Positions 1-11,097 of a stretch of DNA of 64,000 nucleotides are shown here, piece after piece. Location of the stretch: assembly GCA_030248295.1 (NCBI GenBank), contig JASANH010000329.1:1-64000 (forward strand), read 5' to 3'. This DNA is from Mesodorylaimus sp. YZB2_4. Lineage: Eukaryota; Nematoda; Enoplea; Dorylaimida; Dorylaimidae. The position numbers were made by a program, and so were the translations under genes. Position 1 is the stretch's first letter, and every line of letters begins with the position of its first letter. Below the pieces are notes generated by a model, which saw nothing but the letters and a program-made list of their open reading frames with translations, had not been told where the DNA came from and did not search any database.

Positions 1-75
1 TCTCCCAGCCAGGGGAAAGTATCGATTACTCTCTCCCACTCGCCATGGCCTACCAGGCATCAGGGTTACATTTGT
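1..75 (+). repeat. Dispersed hairpin repeat, copy cut by left edge
   Basis: The first 75 bases match the 3' half of a short dispersed repeat also present at 8088-8195, 43253-43368 and, inverted, about 22400-22490. Shared core: GATTACTCTCTCCCACTCGC followed by a CCAGGCAT...GGTTACA block. The 5' half lies outside the window. No coding content. Confidence 0.75.
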
Positions 76-1316
76 ATTATTTCTTATCTCAAATTTCAAA
101 AAAACCAAGCGCAACTGAATTTACTTTTTTTGCTACTGCTGAGAGAGCCATTGAATTTGGCTGTACACTAACTATGGAGACGTACATCCACACATGTCAC
201 ATGCTATAAAAATTACAAGCTGTAAGTTTCACAAGATTGTTAGATGCCTGCGCCCGAGATGATACTGACATCTGCTAAAAACTATTTGCTCACTATTCTT
301 TAAAGTCTTTCAGCGTGCAAACAAGGAAATCTTGCTTGGTGAACTGATCATTATAAACCTACAGCGTCGCCGCCAATGCAAAATAGACCATCTAGCCATG
401 TACAGTACATGTACATGTATAAATACTTTAAATCAGTCGATCTCACTCCAGAGGAGGGTTTGATTGGTTGCTTCAATTTGTTACCTTGGAGGGCGTGGAA
501 CAAAAGAGGGCTACTGTAGATTATTGTCAAATGGCTGGCCTTTGGCAGCTGCGTTCGTAGTCCTGCAAGGACCACGCATGCGATCTACAGTTCGTGGAAC
601 TGCTCTAACAGTGCGAGTGAAGGTGGATGTGGCTTTCACGATCATATGATTTGTTTGACTGCCTGACCGCCTTCCGCAGTTGCTTATGGCATCCATCACA
701 TGTATCGTTCCAGTTTCATTCCCTGAATTCTTCCACTCTGCAATCTCGCTGAAGAATAGCGATTCCGATTTTGCTGAATTTTTCTTGGATTTTACTTACG
801 TGGTTGTGTACTCATGCGACGGTCTGTGGTTTGTACTGGCTGGTACAAGACTCCGGGCCACCACTTTACTGCTCCTTTCTCCAGCTACCAACTCCCCTGA
901 GACTCCTACCAGCTGTTCCTAACGTTATACTGTCTGCGCCTCCATGCCCCCTCCGCTCCCACCACAGCTCCCCTGGTTACACTCACAATCAGTTCTCGTT
1001 GCGAGATAGCCGTTGCACTTTGGCCGTCACCCGACTTGTTCCACAGTTTCTGTTCCTTCATTTAAATGATCACAGTGGATTGGCAAACGAGCCAAAGTCG
1101 TCTCCAGTTTCAAAAGAGCCACAACTTTGAACCCCCACTTCATTTTCATAATCCATTTTAACATCCAGAGTTTCTTGAATTCTTGGAAACAGATTTTTAA
1201 GACCACAATTCCATATCAAAATCGCATTTCTACAACTAAATTCCAGATCCTAACAAGAAGTAAATATTTCTAACCCAATATCAAAGTTGTGACCCGCACA
1301 TTGGTCATTTTCTGAG
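76..1316. other. No gene recognised
   Basis: AT-rich sequence downstream of the vWA gene (3' side on the minus strand). Open frames here are short and without domain character or convincing splice sites. I saw no clear AATAAA on the minus strand after the stop at 1317, so the 3' end of that gene is not defined. Confidence 0.5.
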
Positions 1317-4300
1317 TTAGTATACAACAGTTGCATGGCACACAGTTTTCTGTACTTCATCACTGAAATAATGGAAGTCATCGATAACAAAGTACCCGCT
1401 GGCATCTGGTCGTCCAGTTAGCTTTTGCAAAATGGTCGGATTTTTTAGTGATCCAGCGGCGACTGAAAATATTTGCGCTTGTTTATCATTTATTAGCATA
1501 GAAATTGCGGGAATGTTGCTGGGATCCTTGGCATCGTTTCTAAAGAAAATGCTCTACTATGCAACAGATGCTGGTTGATGGTATTCATAGCATCACTCAC
1601 GACATGCCATCTGTAATCAGAACGACGAGACGAGAAACTTTGGGATCGCTCGGTCTCAAGCCACGCTGGCTAGTGAATAGAGTTGAATATGTTAGATTTA
1701 GGGCCCTGAAATATCAAATGGTGACAATGATCAAATACAGCTTCGTGAAGTCCAAGAAGCAATTGGTTAATTAGTAAAACACCTGATCAGATTTATTGCG
1801 ATCCAACCACGCAATGCGGGAAAAAACGGCAGGAAGTGTGTTTTATGTTGTGCTTTTTAAGAAAATGCAAGCCTCATAAACTCATTCAGTAACTCAGAAA
1901 AATGTGCACTTCCACCTTTTCTTACTCAACTCCTGTACTTACTCCTCCAAAGCAGTGCCACCGGCACAATACCCACTGTTGTCCATTTTTGACTGCAGAC
2001 TAGCTTGGTCTTGTGGAGCAGTAAAATCAAAATAAATATCAGTATGTGCTGGAGTGCAAACACGAATCATGGCCAAATGCGATTGGGCCTGGGCTATATT
2101 GAAATTGGTCACAATCTTTTTCAAAAACGGAATGACCTAGAACAAAAGTAAAAACGTCATGGATGGTGTGCGCTATTGAAACTACGTACTGTTTTCGTAT
2201 AAAGATCTCCGGTGATCGATGATGATTGATCGACGAGCAGGGCAATATCCGCGACATACCCGGATCCAGACGGGCAACCTTCAGCAAAACAACAGACTGG
2301 CATCATTTGGCATCAAAAATCAGCAGCAGTGAGCGAAAAAAATTTAGCAGCGCTTTGGAGATTTTTGACTAGAATCACCAGAAAGGAGGCTTCTTGCAAG
2401 CACACAGAAACTTACTCCACTGCGCTTGGGTTGCAGGATCCGATTGAGCATGACTGTCTGCTTTCGGAGCCATGCGTCTGAAGTCTTCTACCTGATTTTC
2501 TGATATCTGCAAAAAAGTTTTATTTGTCATCCAGCAAAAATTTGCCTAGTCTTGCATACTGTTGGCTTCTGCAACGCTTGACTATAGCTGGCTCCCTTAG
2601 AATGATCGCACTTGGATTCATCGCTTATCCTTTGCTTGAGTTCAGAAACGAGAGGGCTGGCTGGCAAATCGTTGTAATTTCCTGATGGAAACATTTTTGC
2701 ACCAGAATATTCATTAAGTAGGTCGTTCATCTGCCTTTGGAAGGTTTGATCCCATTGAAAATTTCGCATTGGAACCAAATATAAAGCGGGGCCAACTGAC
2801 TGCAACCGGCTTGCAGCTGATAGGACAGACGATTCTGAGGTTTGGTCATCTCTGAAATCAGGAAAAATTTATAGCTGCAAGATCAATTTTTTGGAAGATT
2901 AACAACTTCATCAATTTCAGGACAAAATACTCACGCATAAACGGTAATCAGAATACAATATCTCGGAACATCTGCTCTGGTTGTAGCTAGCATATGCTGC
3001 GTCGCTTTCAGAAAACCACTAAAAACCAAAAAATGCACTATGTACACAGGATACGGAGCGGCAGTGTTTCTCTGGTCGATCAGGGTCCTTCGAGGCCGGT
3101 AGAGAGAAACATCGGCACGTCAGCCAGGAAGGTTGATGTTTCACCAGTCTTACAATTAAACTGCTGTTGTAGTCGCGAGTGTTAAGCGAAGTGTGAAGTT
3201 CCCCGTGGCCTTCCCTACCAATCAACGGTCAATCTCTGACTCAAGGAGACACCATGCCGGCAGTGGGGCAGCGTCGCCATGCCGGCAGTAGGGCAGTGGC
3301 GCAGTGGCGCAGTGGCCCCATGCCGGCAGTGGGGTAAATCGCTCATACAAGAGAATAGACGCAGCATACTCAGTGGTATTCCTCGCGGCAAGTGAAATAT
3401 CGCTGGCAAGCAATTGTAAGCTGTTTATTTTGTCGATTAGAGTTTGTCTATCAGTTGAGTCCGTAAATGCAACTTGCACTCTGGCCACAGTCCCGAATCC
3501 AACGATGGAGAATCGAACGTAGTCTTGGTTGATCGTGTACTGGTCGATCATACTAACAATGAATGACTTGACCTACAGTAAAGCAGAGTCTGCACGAATT
3601 CTTTCAGGCTGAAAGAATATCCTACAAACCGTGGCCCATGCAGTACCGAATTCATTCATCGCAGCGTCGGTTGGAATTATGACTTCGGACTCGTCCAGGA
3701 TGAACATGATGTCAGCACAGGCGCTATCTACTGATGCTGGAAAAATACTTCTGAAAAATGAGGGTCGGCAGATCTTTTGACTTACCTGGTGTTGTACTAC
3801 TGGATCCCAAAATTGTTGCACTGGATCGGACGGGTAAAGTTGATGACAGAGGCGAAACAGATGTTGAAGAAGTTGAACCACCTGAGCGAAAAAAGAGCTT
3901 GAGTGAGCAGAAAGAAAATGAGAAAATCCGCGTCACATGTATCTGACTATGGGCTGATGATAAAACCGTGCTGCTCTATATATCAATAAGCCCACAGCGG
4001 TGTCAAATTAGTTGTACCTCTAAAATTTACTGCCGAAATGATGGTTAATTAAACTATAGCATTTTACTCAAGAGGGCAGGAAGGGCAGTTTCTCGTAATA
4101 CCTTATACAAACAGAAAAAATGAAAACTTTGATCCCTGGGCGGGAAATGCAGGAGCGTCCTGGAATTGTAATTTAGTGGCACTGGACTAACAAATGGGGG
4201 TTCGATTCCCGCTCAGAGCTCAAGTTTTTGAGTGCTTTCCGATCGCTAATTCTGAGCTTCTATTCCAGCTGTACCGCTTGACCTCAAGGAAATACCCTCG

Positions 4301-6550
4301 TATATATGCAGCATGCAGCTGTTTATGCCTACTTTTGCATAGGTTTCGCCACACCAATTGCGGTATCATGTTTGGCACGACGATTTCTGGGCTCGTAGTT
4401 GCATCATACAAATGAAATGCGTCACCAGCCACGTCTAACGGTTCTTTCCAAAACCCAATGTCGCGACCCATTCCAATCAAATGAATATCAGCTTTCTTAT
4501 CTTGACGAAGAGCTTTAACAGTCGGAATTGGGTCAGGTCCGGTAAAACTACGCAAAGCGGATAAGCACTTCAAAGTCAAAAGGGTGAGCAAATGTCAAAT
4601 CTTTCTTACCAACCAGCGCTGAAAATAAAAACAGATGGCGAACCGGAAGCGCGAAAGCCCGCTTTCGGAATGAGCACATGATAGTACACAGAATTGAGGG
4701 CCCTATAATTGCAATGCATTAAATCGCCCAATTAATATTTCCAATAACCTTTAGCTACTCATAAACGTTTCTTTCGATGCCTCGAGATCCGGCATTCAAA
4801 GTTGACTGAACTTTTTGCAGGAATGAATCGTATGTTTTGGCAGTCACAAATGTCATGTCCACCGAGGCTGATTGGCTGAATGTAACCAAAGCGCCTTGCA
4901 CGCCTTTGCTGCCAAATTGATAAGGACGAAGAACATTACCGATAAATTCGATCACCTGAACAAAAGCCGTGGTAACTTTAAACAATCGTAAGCAAAAGAC
5001 TATAATCGAGAAATGTAATCGCACCGCGGCCATCATAATGGGCAACCGAAGTGGGCGGAGTTATAAGCGTTCTGGCCAATCAGAAAAGAACAGCAAAAAG
5101 TTTGCCCGTCAGTCAGACGATGACTTGAGGCAAAAGCACAGAAACTGACCTGAGCAGCAGCTAGTGGCCAATAGCCAATACTAATCAGACACGAAGCCAA
5201 AAACTATACCAAGGGCAATTGATCAGCGGGTAAATTTCAAGAAAACCATTTCTTATCCTGTCTAAGATATCGCTCTGGCTTCTTACCCCTTCTGACACTG
5301 TAGTAATCATGTCATTCGACATGTCCACCACAAACACAAGATCAGCGACAACTCTCTCCATTGCGCATGGATAGTAGCCTGCAGAAAAACACATTTTTCA
5401 CGTGATTATAAGCTATAGTAATAAACTTACTGTTTGCAGCTGGCACATAAAAGCACGACTGATTAGCAATATTATTTGCTTCAGATTCCACTAGAACACC
5501 GAAATTCACGAAGTCGTAGTAATTTCCGTAACCTTGAGCAATTTCAGCCAATTGAATAGTATCTCTATTTGGACCAATCCCGATGGATATGACCAGAGCT
5601 CCTGCATTTTGCAAAAGCCTGGCAGCGTTTATGACATCTTCATCATAGCCATTGTCAGCACCATTCGGGCCAGGGTTGCTAGACAAAGCAAAAAACTTTT
5701 AGCTAGCAAGTAAGATTCATAAAAGCCATACCTGGAATATGACACTAGGATGATAATAACTGGGGCGCATGACCGCTCTCCATGAGCTACTGTAAGGACA
5801 GTACTGTAGGTGTATTGCAATGCTCTAAAAAATGAAAACTAGAGTCTGCAACGAGCAAAATGAGCTACTACACCTTCCATGTCCAGGACCTGCGAGCTCT
5901 CCTAGACTACCCCGAACAAGGGCTGAAGAGGAAAAAGCGATGGCCTGGATACGCGTTTACACAAAGCTCTGACGGTGAGTTAAAGGTTGCTCAAGTGCAA
6001 CCCATATATGGCTGTTGCGGGCACAGCATAGACTCTTATGGACACACGTGTTTCACCAAAACTGTAAAAACGCACTTGTCAACAGCCGCCGCTACTGGCT
6101 TGCGAGTAAAGGGTTGTCTCAAAATGGCCGCCTTCACATCTTGACTTTCAGAATAACTATTCAAGTTGAATGCTGTCACACTGTCGTCATTGTATAATTG
6201 TAAGGCCACTTGAACACCAGTGCTGCTGATTTGGAACGGGTCGATGATGGAGTTAAGGAAATTTTTGAGCTAAATAGAAAGAAAGTTAAAATTGCATCCT
6301 TCTATGCTGCAGAGACCATACCGACATCTCGGCTGCATCATCAGGCAAAAAATTTGTGTCTTCCACGACCAACACCACGTCCAAAGGGTTCGGACAGGCT
6401 AAAGATATTAAAGCATTCCTCTCATTGTCAGTCCAACCCCGACAAAATGGCAAACTTACTAGCATGGCCGTCGGAAAATGCGACATTGAGGATAATGATG
6501 ACTATGCTCGAACTCAAGAAGGAAACAGGAAATTTGTTTTTAGTATTCAT
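1317..6550 (-). CDS. Secreted protein with four tandem von Willebrand factor A domains
   Basis: Twenty exons (high to low): 6550-6460, 6398-6322, 6269-6146, 5922-5874, 5824-5732, 5678-5431, 5378-5287, 4955-4767, 4618-4610, 4567-4333, 3881-3786, 3736-3630, 3572-3349, 3018-2935, 2851-2560, 2506-2416, 2296-2190, 2136-1943, 1705-1601, 1539-1317. Every junction keeps frame; total 2730 nt, 909 aa. The start gives a signal peptide (MNTKNK, hydrophobic stretch, DGHA). Four vWA folds follow, each with strand A (LDVVLVVED, ADLVFVVDMSND, ADIMFILDES, ADIALLVDQSSS) and a strand-D segment, with a Ser/Thr-rich linker between domains 2 and 3. Only domain 4 keeps the metal site DxSxS together with GGT and ITDG; the others have lost MIDAS residues. 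vWA proteins bind ligands in the extracellular matrix, so adhesion or matrix assembly is inferred. The 9-nt exon and its neighbours in domain 2 are the weakest part. Many introns are 49-61 bp. Confidence 0.88.
3253..3336. repeat. GC-rich minisatellite in vWA intron
   Basis: Imperfect tandem units built on ATGCCGGCAGTGGGGCAG and GCAGTGGC, lying wholly inside the intron between the vWA exons at 3349 and 3018. Several units occur in about 84 bp. Confidence 0.8.
4160..4222 (+). repeat. tRNA-like (SINE head) fragment in vWA intron
   Basis: Shows a pol III A-box-like TTAGTGGCACTGG and a near-perfect B box GGGTTCGATTCCC about 25 bp later. Stems of a real tRNA do not close, so this reads as a tRNA-derived repeat head, not a functional tRNA. 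It lies in the intron between the exons at 4333 and 3881. Confidence 0.5.
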
Positions 6551-7225
6551 CTTCAATGAGCTTGCTTTATCGCTCTTGTCCAATCCGAAGTCGAAGTAAA
6601 TTTGCTGAAGAAAAAAGCAGCGAGCGGCCTGGTCAGTTATCACCAAATTGCCACAACGCGCTCATAAAGTTATTAAAACAGAGAGCTTTAAATCTTCTCT
6701 TATCAGTTCTAAAACTTTTTTTCAATGCGTGCGTAGTAAAGTAGTTTGGCATAGTCAAGTGTATTATCATACCAGCCAGGATTTAGGGCACAGCGAGTAC
6801 GCTCTACGGTGAAAAGGAGGTCGGCCCAGGACTGACACTCCTGCTTGTTCGATTGAAGACAGTTTATCAAAAGAAATGAAAAGAAATAGCGCGAAAAATC
6901 AATCTGAAATGTGCATAAACTCAACGATCTTCAGCTAATAGAAACCATAGGATTATGTTCCGTGCAGCCATTGATCATGAAATGGCTAGGGCTTGGCAGC
7001 TGAGGTGGCTATCGGGCCATTAGCAAGCAAATAGCTGATGGCAACCCATGCAGAATACCCGTATTAAAAAATTTTGATGCATTTTTGTCATTTTGGAGAC
7101 GTACAGAGCGACAATCATTGTGACTTACAAAACTCCCATGCTTCCCTCATTACAAAGCTTGAATCAGCAAGAATTTTTCGCCGTTCAAACTGATTTCCAC
7201 TTGCCGACTGTCAGTAAAAACCTGC
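6551..7225 (-). pseudogene. Decayed vWA-domain exon fragments
   Basis: Three minus-strand pieces resemble parts of vWA domains but do not make one. An acceptor-bounded exon near 7221 reads VFTDSRQVEISLNG (strand B/C), a piece at about 6830-6745 reads WADLLFTVERTRC (strand A), and a piece at about 6612-6550 reads QIYFDFGLDKSDKASSL, close to IYFDFTAPQDQASL of the fourth vWA domain next door. Order is wrong for a single fold and stops intervene. I infer remnants of a duplicated vWA gene. They could instead be real exons of an upstream isoform of the 909-aa gene, since the last piece runs in frame into its ATG. Confidence 0.45.
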
Positions 7226-7669
7226 AAGTCATTCGACAATTGAATGGGCAGGAATTCAAATATTTTTGATAGCCAGCTCCTTGCATGCCAATGAACGCTC
7301 ATATTCCGAATGCCGGGAAGGTTTTTCAGTACCTAGTATTATTACGGGTAGTATTAGCCAGCCTCCTGCATACGTACAGCACCGTGATTTTGGCGCCGAT
7401 AGCTTCCTTTGAATCCAATCAGGCGATTGGGCTTGCAATGAAATAAGGACGAGAGCTGTGCGTCGTTTGGTTCGACTTAACCGAGTAGTAACGCCCTAAG
7501 CGAACTTAAAAGGTGTCTAGTGATAAGGGAACTTACAATAAGTCAGACCAGGAAAGAGGGTGTCAGAGAGTAATTAAATCAGTGACGCAAGCTAGCAAGT
7601 TTGAGATCGCATTTGTTTTACACAGTATGAGTGGATGGATGAAAGCAGTGTGAAACTACAGTGCTCCAC
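7226..7669. other. No gene recognised
   Basis: A 60-codon minus-strand frame at 7256-7438 has no domain character. I see nothing else here. Confidence 0.5.
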
Positions 7670-7675
7670 TTTATT
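7670..7675 (-). terminator. AATAAA polyadenylation signal
   Basis: Minus-strand AATAAA two bases beyond the TGA at 7680-7678, supporting this as the end of the small secreted peptide gene. Confidence 0.6.
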
Positions 7676-7677
7676 GT

Positions 7678-8673
7678 TCAGTTTTCCACCTTTAAATTCC
7701 ATAATTCATTCACGGACTGGTTTTTAATCTCATCACATGCTTGGTCTTCTTCCTTTATCAGCTTCAAAATCTGAAATGAGAAGTTTGTTCAAGCTCACGA
7801 AATGCAGTACTTTGGAAATGTATTGAAGCACTGGTATGTTAGGTGTCTAATTAGTCATTTAAGTCCAATCCATTGCACAAACCGAAAAATTCTGTAAATT
7901 TAATGCGCGGCAACTCCACACGGAATTGTAAGTCCTAGAAGCTTGTTAGAGCCACCGAATAGAGCAAAGAGTGCAGAAGCGCGCAGTCGCAGCAGGTTCC
8001 CTCTGTGGCCAGTCCTGGTAGGCGAAGGAGGGGGTGCACGACCCATGTTGGCGGGACATTAACTCTGACTGGAGCAATGCATCTTGTGAGTACCTGCGGT
8101 TGAAACATCAACCCGAGAGGTTGACGTTTCCCAGCCAGGGGAGATCGATTGCTCTCTCCCACTCACTGGGGCACCTGGCATGAGGTTTACACCTTCTTTA
8201 CCCTTCACTGGGCCCCGCGAGACATCCTGGACACTGTGCGCGCTACATGAATCTGTGTGCACAGGAAATACATGATGTGCGCATACATACAGTACTTTTG
8301 AAACCGCGGAAATTTTCTGACTGTAGCTCTCCTCACGAGTCCCCATGGTACCCGTACATTGACTGCGTAAGCTCACGTTTTCTACAGGTCATCCTGTCGT
8401 TCTCTGAGGCCCCTCCGCCGCAGTAGCTGCACACTACATTCTAGCTAGCCTGTTGATGTCCCCAAAGAACTTAACTTACTCTTTTGCCATCTAAAATATT
8501 TGCCGTCCAGCTGCACCGTCGGATTCATCATTCTTATTGGAACTGTCGTTGTTGTCATCTTTGTCTCCGTGACCGAGATGGTCAAGACTTCCGCCGCGCT
8601 GTTGGAGGCGGGGTTCGCCCGTGCTCGCGAGCAGCAGAGCACTCAAAAAAATCAGAATCATAACTTTATTCAT
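7678..8673 (-). CDS. Small secreted peptide precursor (tentative)
   Basis: Exon 1 starts at ATG 8673 with a clear signal peptide (MNKVMILIFLSALLLAS) followed by an Asp/Asn/Ser-rich spacer. That frame meets TAG at about 8491. A phase-consistent alternative uses a weak donor (8543), a 53-bp intron, an 11-nt exon 8490-8480 ending at a strong GTAAGT donor, and a last exon 7770-7678 with a good acceptor, stop and AATAAA. This would give 77 aa with a Gly-Lys-Arg site, the usual signal for cleavage plus amidation in prohormones, before a 30-residue C-terminal peptide (ILKLIKEEDQACDEI...). The intron holds a copy of the hairpin repeat. Mature peptide family not recognised. If the TAG is the true end, the product is a 60-aa acidic secreted peptide. 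Confidence 0.45.
8088..8195 (+). repeat. Dispersed hairpin repeat, full copy
   Basis: Contains GAAACATCAACC and, after a short loop, GGTTGACGTTTC, which pair as a hairpin, then CCCAGCCAGGGG, GATTGCTCTCTCCCACTC and a GG(T)TTACAC end. It aligns over about 100 bp with 43253-43368. It lies in the intron of the small peptide gene. Confidence 0.75.
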
Positions 8674-9129
8674 TTCAAAAATCTGTTCAATAAGCGAGTA
8701 GATTCGCGATGTTACCGTGTGAGCTTATCACGAAGAAATATCTTGTACTTATACCGAAATCTATCCATTGTCGCTCGCCGATATTCACCTGACACTAGCA
8801 GCTGAACTGCAGCCGCATGACGATGGTTTCTGGTTTCATATTCATATTCGCTGGCAAACAAAGCGTCACTCAAATATAAGTCTTCGGTTTTTTATGTTCC
8901 GAAACGAGTATATTGTACAATAGAGATCCTTGGCCAGGACTAATACGTAAGGGGCTCGACGCCTAGAGGCTTTTTTCAAACCCTGGTTGGTCTGATTGTG
9001 TGATTATCTGGATTAGTGACTTGAGCCCGAGATCGGCAGCTGAACATCACGAACCGTGAGCAGACCCATTGTGCAGTCAAGAAGAATGCAGGAATAAACA
9101 CCTTTACGTCAGGGCCCTGCATATTGAAA
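8674..9129. other. No gene recognised
   Basis: Likely promoter side of the minus-strand peptide gene starting at 8673. Minus-strand frames here are short and featureless. Confidence 0.4.
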
Positions 9130-9262
9130 GGAATGACGCCTGGCGCTTCTGCACCACGCAAAAAAGATAGGCTGGCCAACCAGGTCTTCCAAACATGACA
9201 GTGACGGGCGTTGCTTCCAGCTGCCGTTTCCGTGCAGGATAGTTTGCCACCCATCGTGCCTC
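9130..9262 (+). repeat. tRNA-derived SINE, diverged copy (family B)
   Basis: The 3' part (TTCCAGCTGCCGTTTCCGTG, then CAGGATAGTTTGCCACCCATCGTGCCTCTC) aligns with 56284-56421, where the tRNA-like head is better preserved (CCCAGCTGCCGGCTCCGTGC, then the CAATTGCCAGTCGAGCCTCT end). Minus-strand open frames over this stretch are shadows of the repeat. Confidence 0.6.
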
Positions 9263-9518
9263 TCTACCGAAGTAAGTGTCATTATTAGACAGCTCTAAGT
9301 TATTTTTTATCAGCGGTAAAAGATAAAGCGATAAAAACTGATGCAAAAGAATCGGTTTTACAAGTCCCTTACTGAAATACATCTCCCCCATCTGATTTTT
9401 TGTCTATCAGCGGAGACTTTCGTAACAACACAACACGGCTAGAAGGCTAAAAAATTTGCCCCAAAATGCACGCGTTATCTTGCGAGAAATCCTAGTTTTT
9501 TACTATTTTGCGCTTGCT

Positions 9519-9701
9519 TCAGACTGCCATGAGTCTGAATGGGACGCTTTTCTGATCCTGATCCCGCTTGGCACAGAAATTTATGTGACAGTAAGCGGAC
9601 TGGGCCAAATCCAGTGTGATAATTAGCAAAGTCAAAATACACACAAAGTATAGGGGAAAACTCGGGACTTTGAAAACCTGCGATAATCCGGACTGTGACA
9701 T
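9519..9701 (-). CDS. Possible small secreted peptide, 60 aa
   Basis: Uninterrupted ATG-to-TGA frame with an N-terminal hydrophobic stretch (LYFVCILTLLIITLDLAQS) typical of a signal peptide, followed by AYCHINFCAKR: two cysteines four residues apart and a dibasic KR, the layout of a short disulfide-ring peptide precursor. No AATAAA, splice partner or homologue was recognised, so chance is a real alternative. Confidence 0.28.
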   Translation of the reverse strand: MSQSGLSQVFKVPSFPLYFVCILTLLIITLDLAQSAYCHINFCAKRDQDQKSVPFRLMAV

Positions 9702-9926
9702 TATCCGGTGTGACTACAAGTGGGCTCGATCGATTGTACCAGTTTTACTGGGTTCATGGCTGCCCTATAAGGTATATACGTGCGCATACAGTATGGCGGA
9801 CCATGCGGACTTTCTTCCGCGGTTGCATACTAGGCTACTAGCGTCACTGAAAGGTAAAACTGCGTTCTGAACATACGGACATACGTCGTACATATTAACG
9901 TTAACAAGCAGTTCAAAGCACCTTAC

Positions 9927-10021
9927 TTCTGCAATTTCGACCAACGCAATTCTTGTTTTGTGAGCGCATCGTACATCTTGCGTCCTCGATTCCTATCTAG
10001 ATTTCGCCCTTGGTCCAGCTT
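9927..10021 (-). other. Orphan exon-like frame
   Basis: Acceptor CACTCTAG, then an open frame KLDQGRNLDRNRGRKMYDAL..., then a GTAAGG donor. The charged, non-repetitive composition looks coding. A candidate upstream exon (10250-10092, phase 0) overlaps a SINE copy on the other strand and is therefore doubtful. No family recognised. Confidence 0.25.
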
Positions 10022-10039
10022 CTAGAGTGAGCTATGAGA

Positions 10040-10205
10040 TATTGAGTTTAGACAATTTTAAAGGCGTGCATTACAGGGGACGCGCACTTACAGGGGAGGG
10101 TTCGAAATGATTGTCGAATACGCGTTCCCTACCCCTCGAATGCGCCCTATTGTGCTTGGCTATGGATAAAATATGACGACATGACATGACATAACGAGAT
10201 GTGCT
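10040..10205 (+). repeat. tRNA-derived SINE, 3' half (family A)
   Basis: Aligns with the full copy at 59735-59912: a B-box-like GGTTCGAAATG, CCCTCGAATGCG, TGTGCTTGGCTATGG and a tail of ATGACATGACATAAC pentamer repeats. The same tail occurs at 62545-62660. Confidence 0.65.
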
Positions 10206-10653
10206 CAATTCCGCAACCAGAACTTGACATAATGTGAACATTATTTTCATTAGCAAAAGACGTGAACTTTTGTTGCTGCTATGTTGCACATGTAAGGATT
10301 TGATGCATCTTTTTCGGATCCCTTAAATTTTACATTAAATACTATTGCGAAACCAAAATCGACATTTTCTCCCCTAAAGTAACATTTAACGTGCTTTGGT
10401 AAACGTCGGTTTCTCAAGAAATATGAAGCAGAAAACTTGGATAGGGCAATTACGCAAACTAAACAGCCTTTTTACTCATTATAACTTTCCGAAGTAGTTT
10501 AAGGCTGAATATTGCGAAGTATTTGTAGTCGACGCTATTCGGATTCAAATAATGCAGGTGAAGTTTAATCAACATTCGATCTATGCTGCTAAAGTCTGAA
10601 GCTGGCCTATGTATGTATAATTACGCGAAAAGTGGCAGAATATCAGCATCTGA
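10206..10653. other. No gene recognised
   Basis: AT-rich sequence without a supported feature. Confidence 0.45.
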
Positions 10654-11097
10654 CCAGGGAACATTGCCAACCATTAAGTCGAACTTTGAGAAACCGAAAA
10701 TTGTAACATGTTCCTAGGTGCAAAAGAAAGCTCTGTGCAAAATATTAGCGGCGTCTGGCCAACTGGTCAGCAGTGGTCAGTGTCCGAAGTCCTGAAGTTT
10801 TGTGTGGTAAGGAAGCTGAGCGTTGAGGAAAACATGCAGAGTTCTTTAAAAACTCGGTTTTTGGGTTTGGAGCAACGTATTTAAGCTTCCAACACTCGGG
10901 TTTGGGGTATTTTGCTGAAAAAACCAAAAAGATACAGCAGAATTTGAAAATTTTACTGTACTCTACGCGCTGACCACTGCCGACCAGTTGGCCAGACGCC
11001 TCTAATATTTTGCACAGAGCTTTCTTTAGCACTTGGGAACATGTTACAATTTTTCGCTTTCCAAACTTTGACTTAACGGTTGGCGATGTTCCCTTGT
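10654..11097. mobile_element. Foldback/MITE-like element 1
   Basis: Two arms of about 130 bp in inverted orientation (10654-10783 and 10967-11097), roughly 90% identical by eye, enclose a loop of about 180 bp. Shared core: AGAAAGCTCTGTGCAAAATA next to GTCTGGCCAACTGGTC. No transposase frame; the long minus-strand ORF across it is a by-product of the repeat. Non-autonomous DNA element is the inference. Confidence 0.8.

Noticed and set aside
10092-10250. Minus-strand exon with MKIMFTLCQVLVA signal-like start spliced to 9927-10021
   Set aside because: Most of it lies antisense to a SINE copy, so the frame is likely fortuitous.
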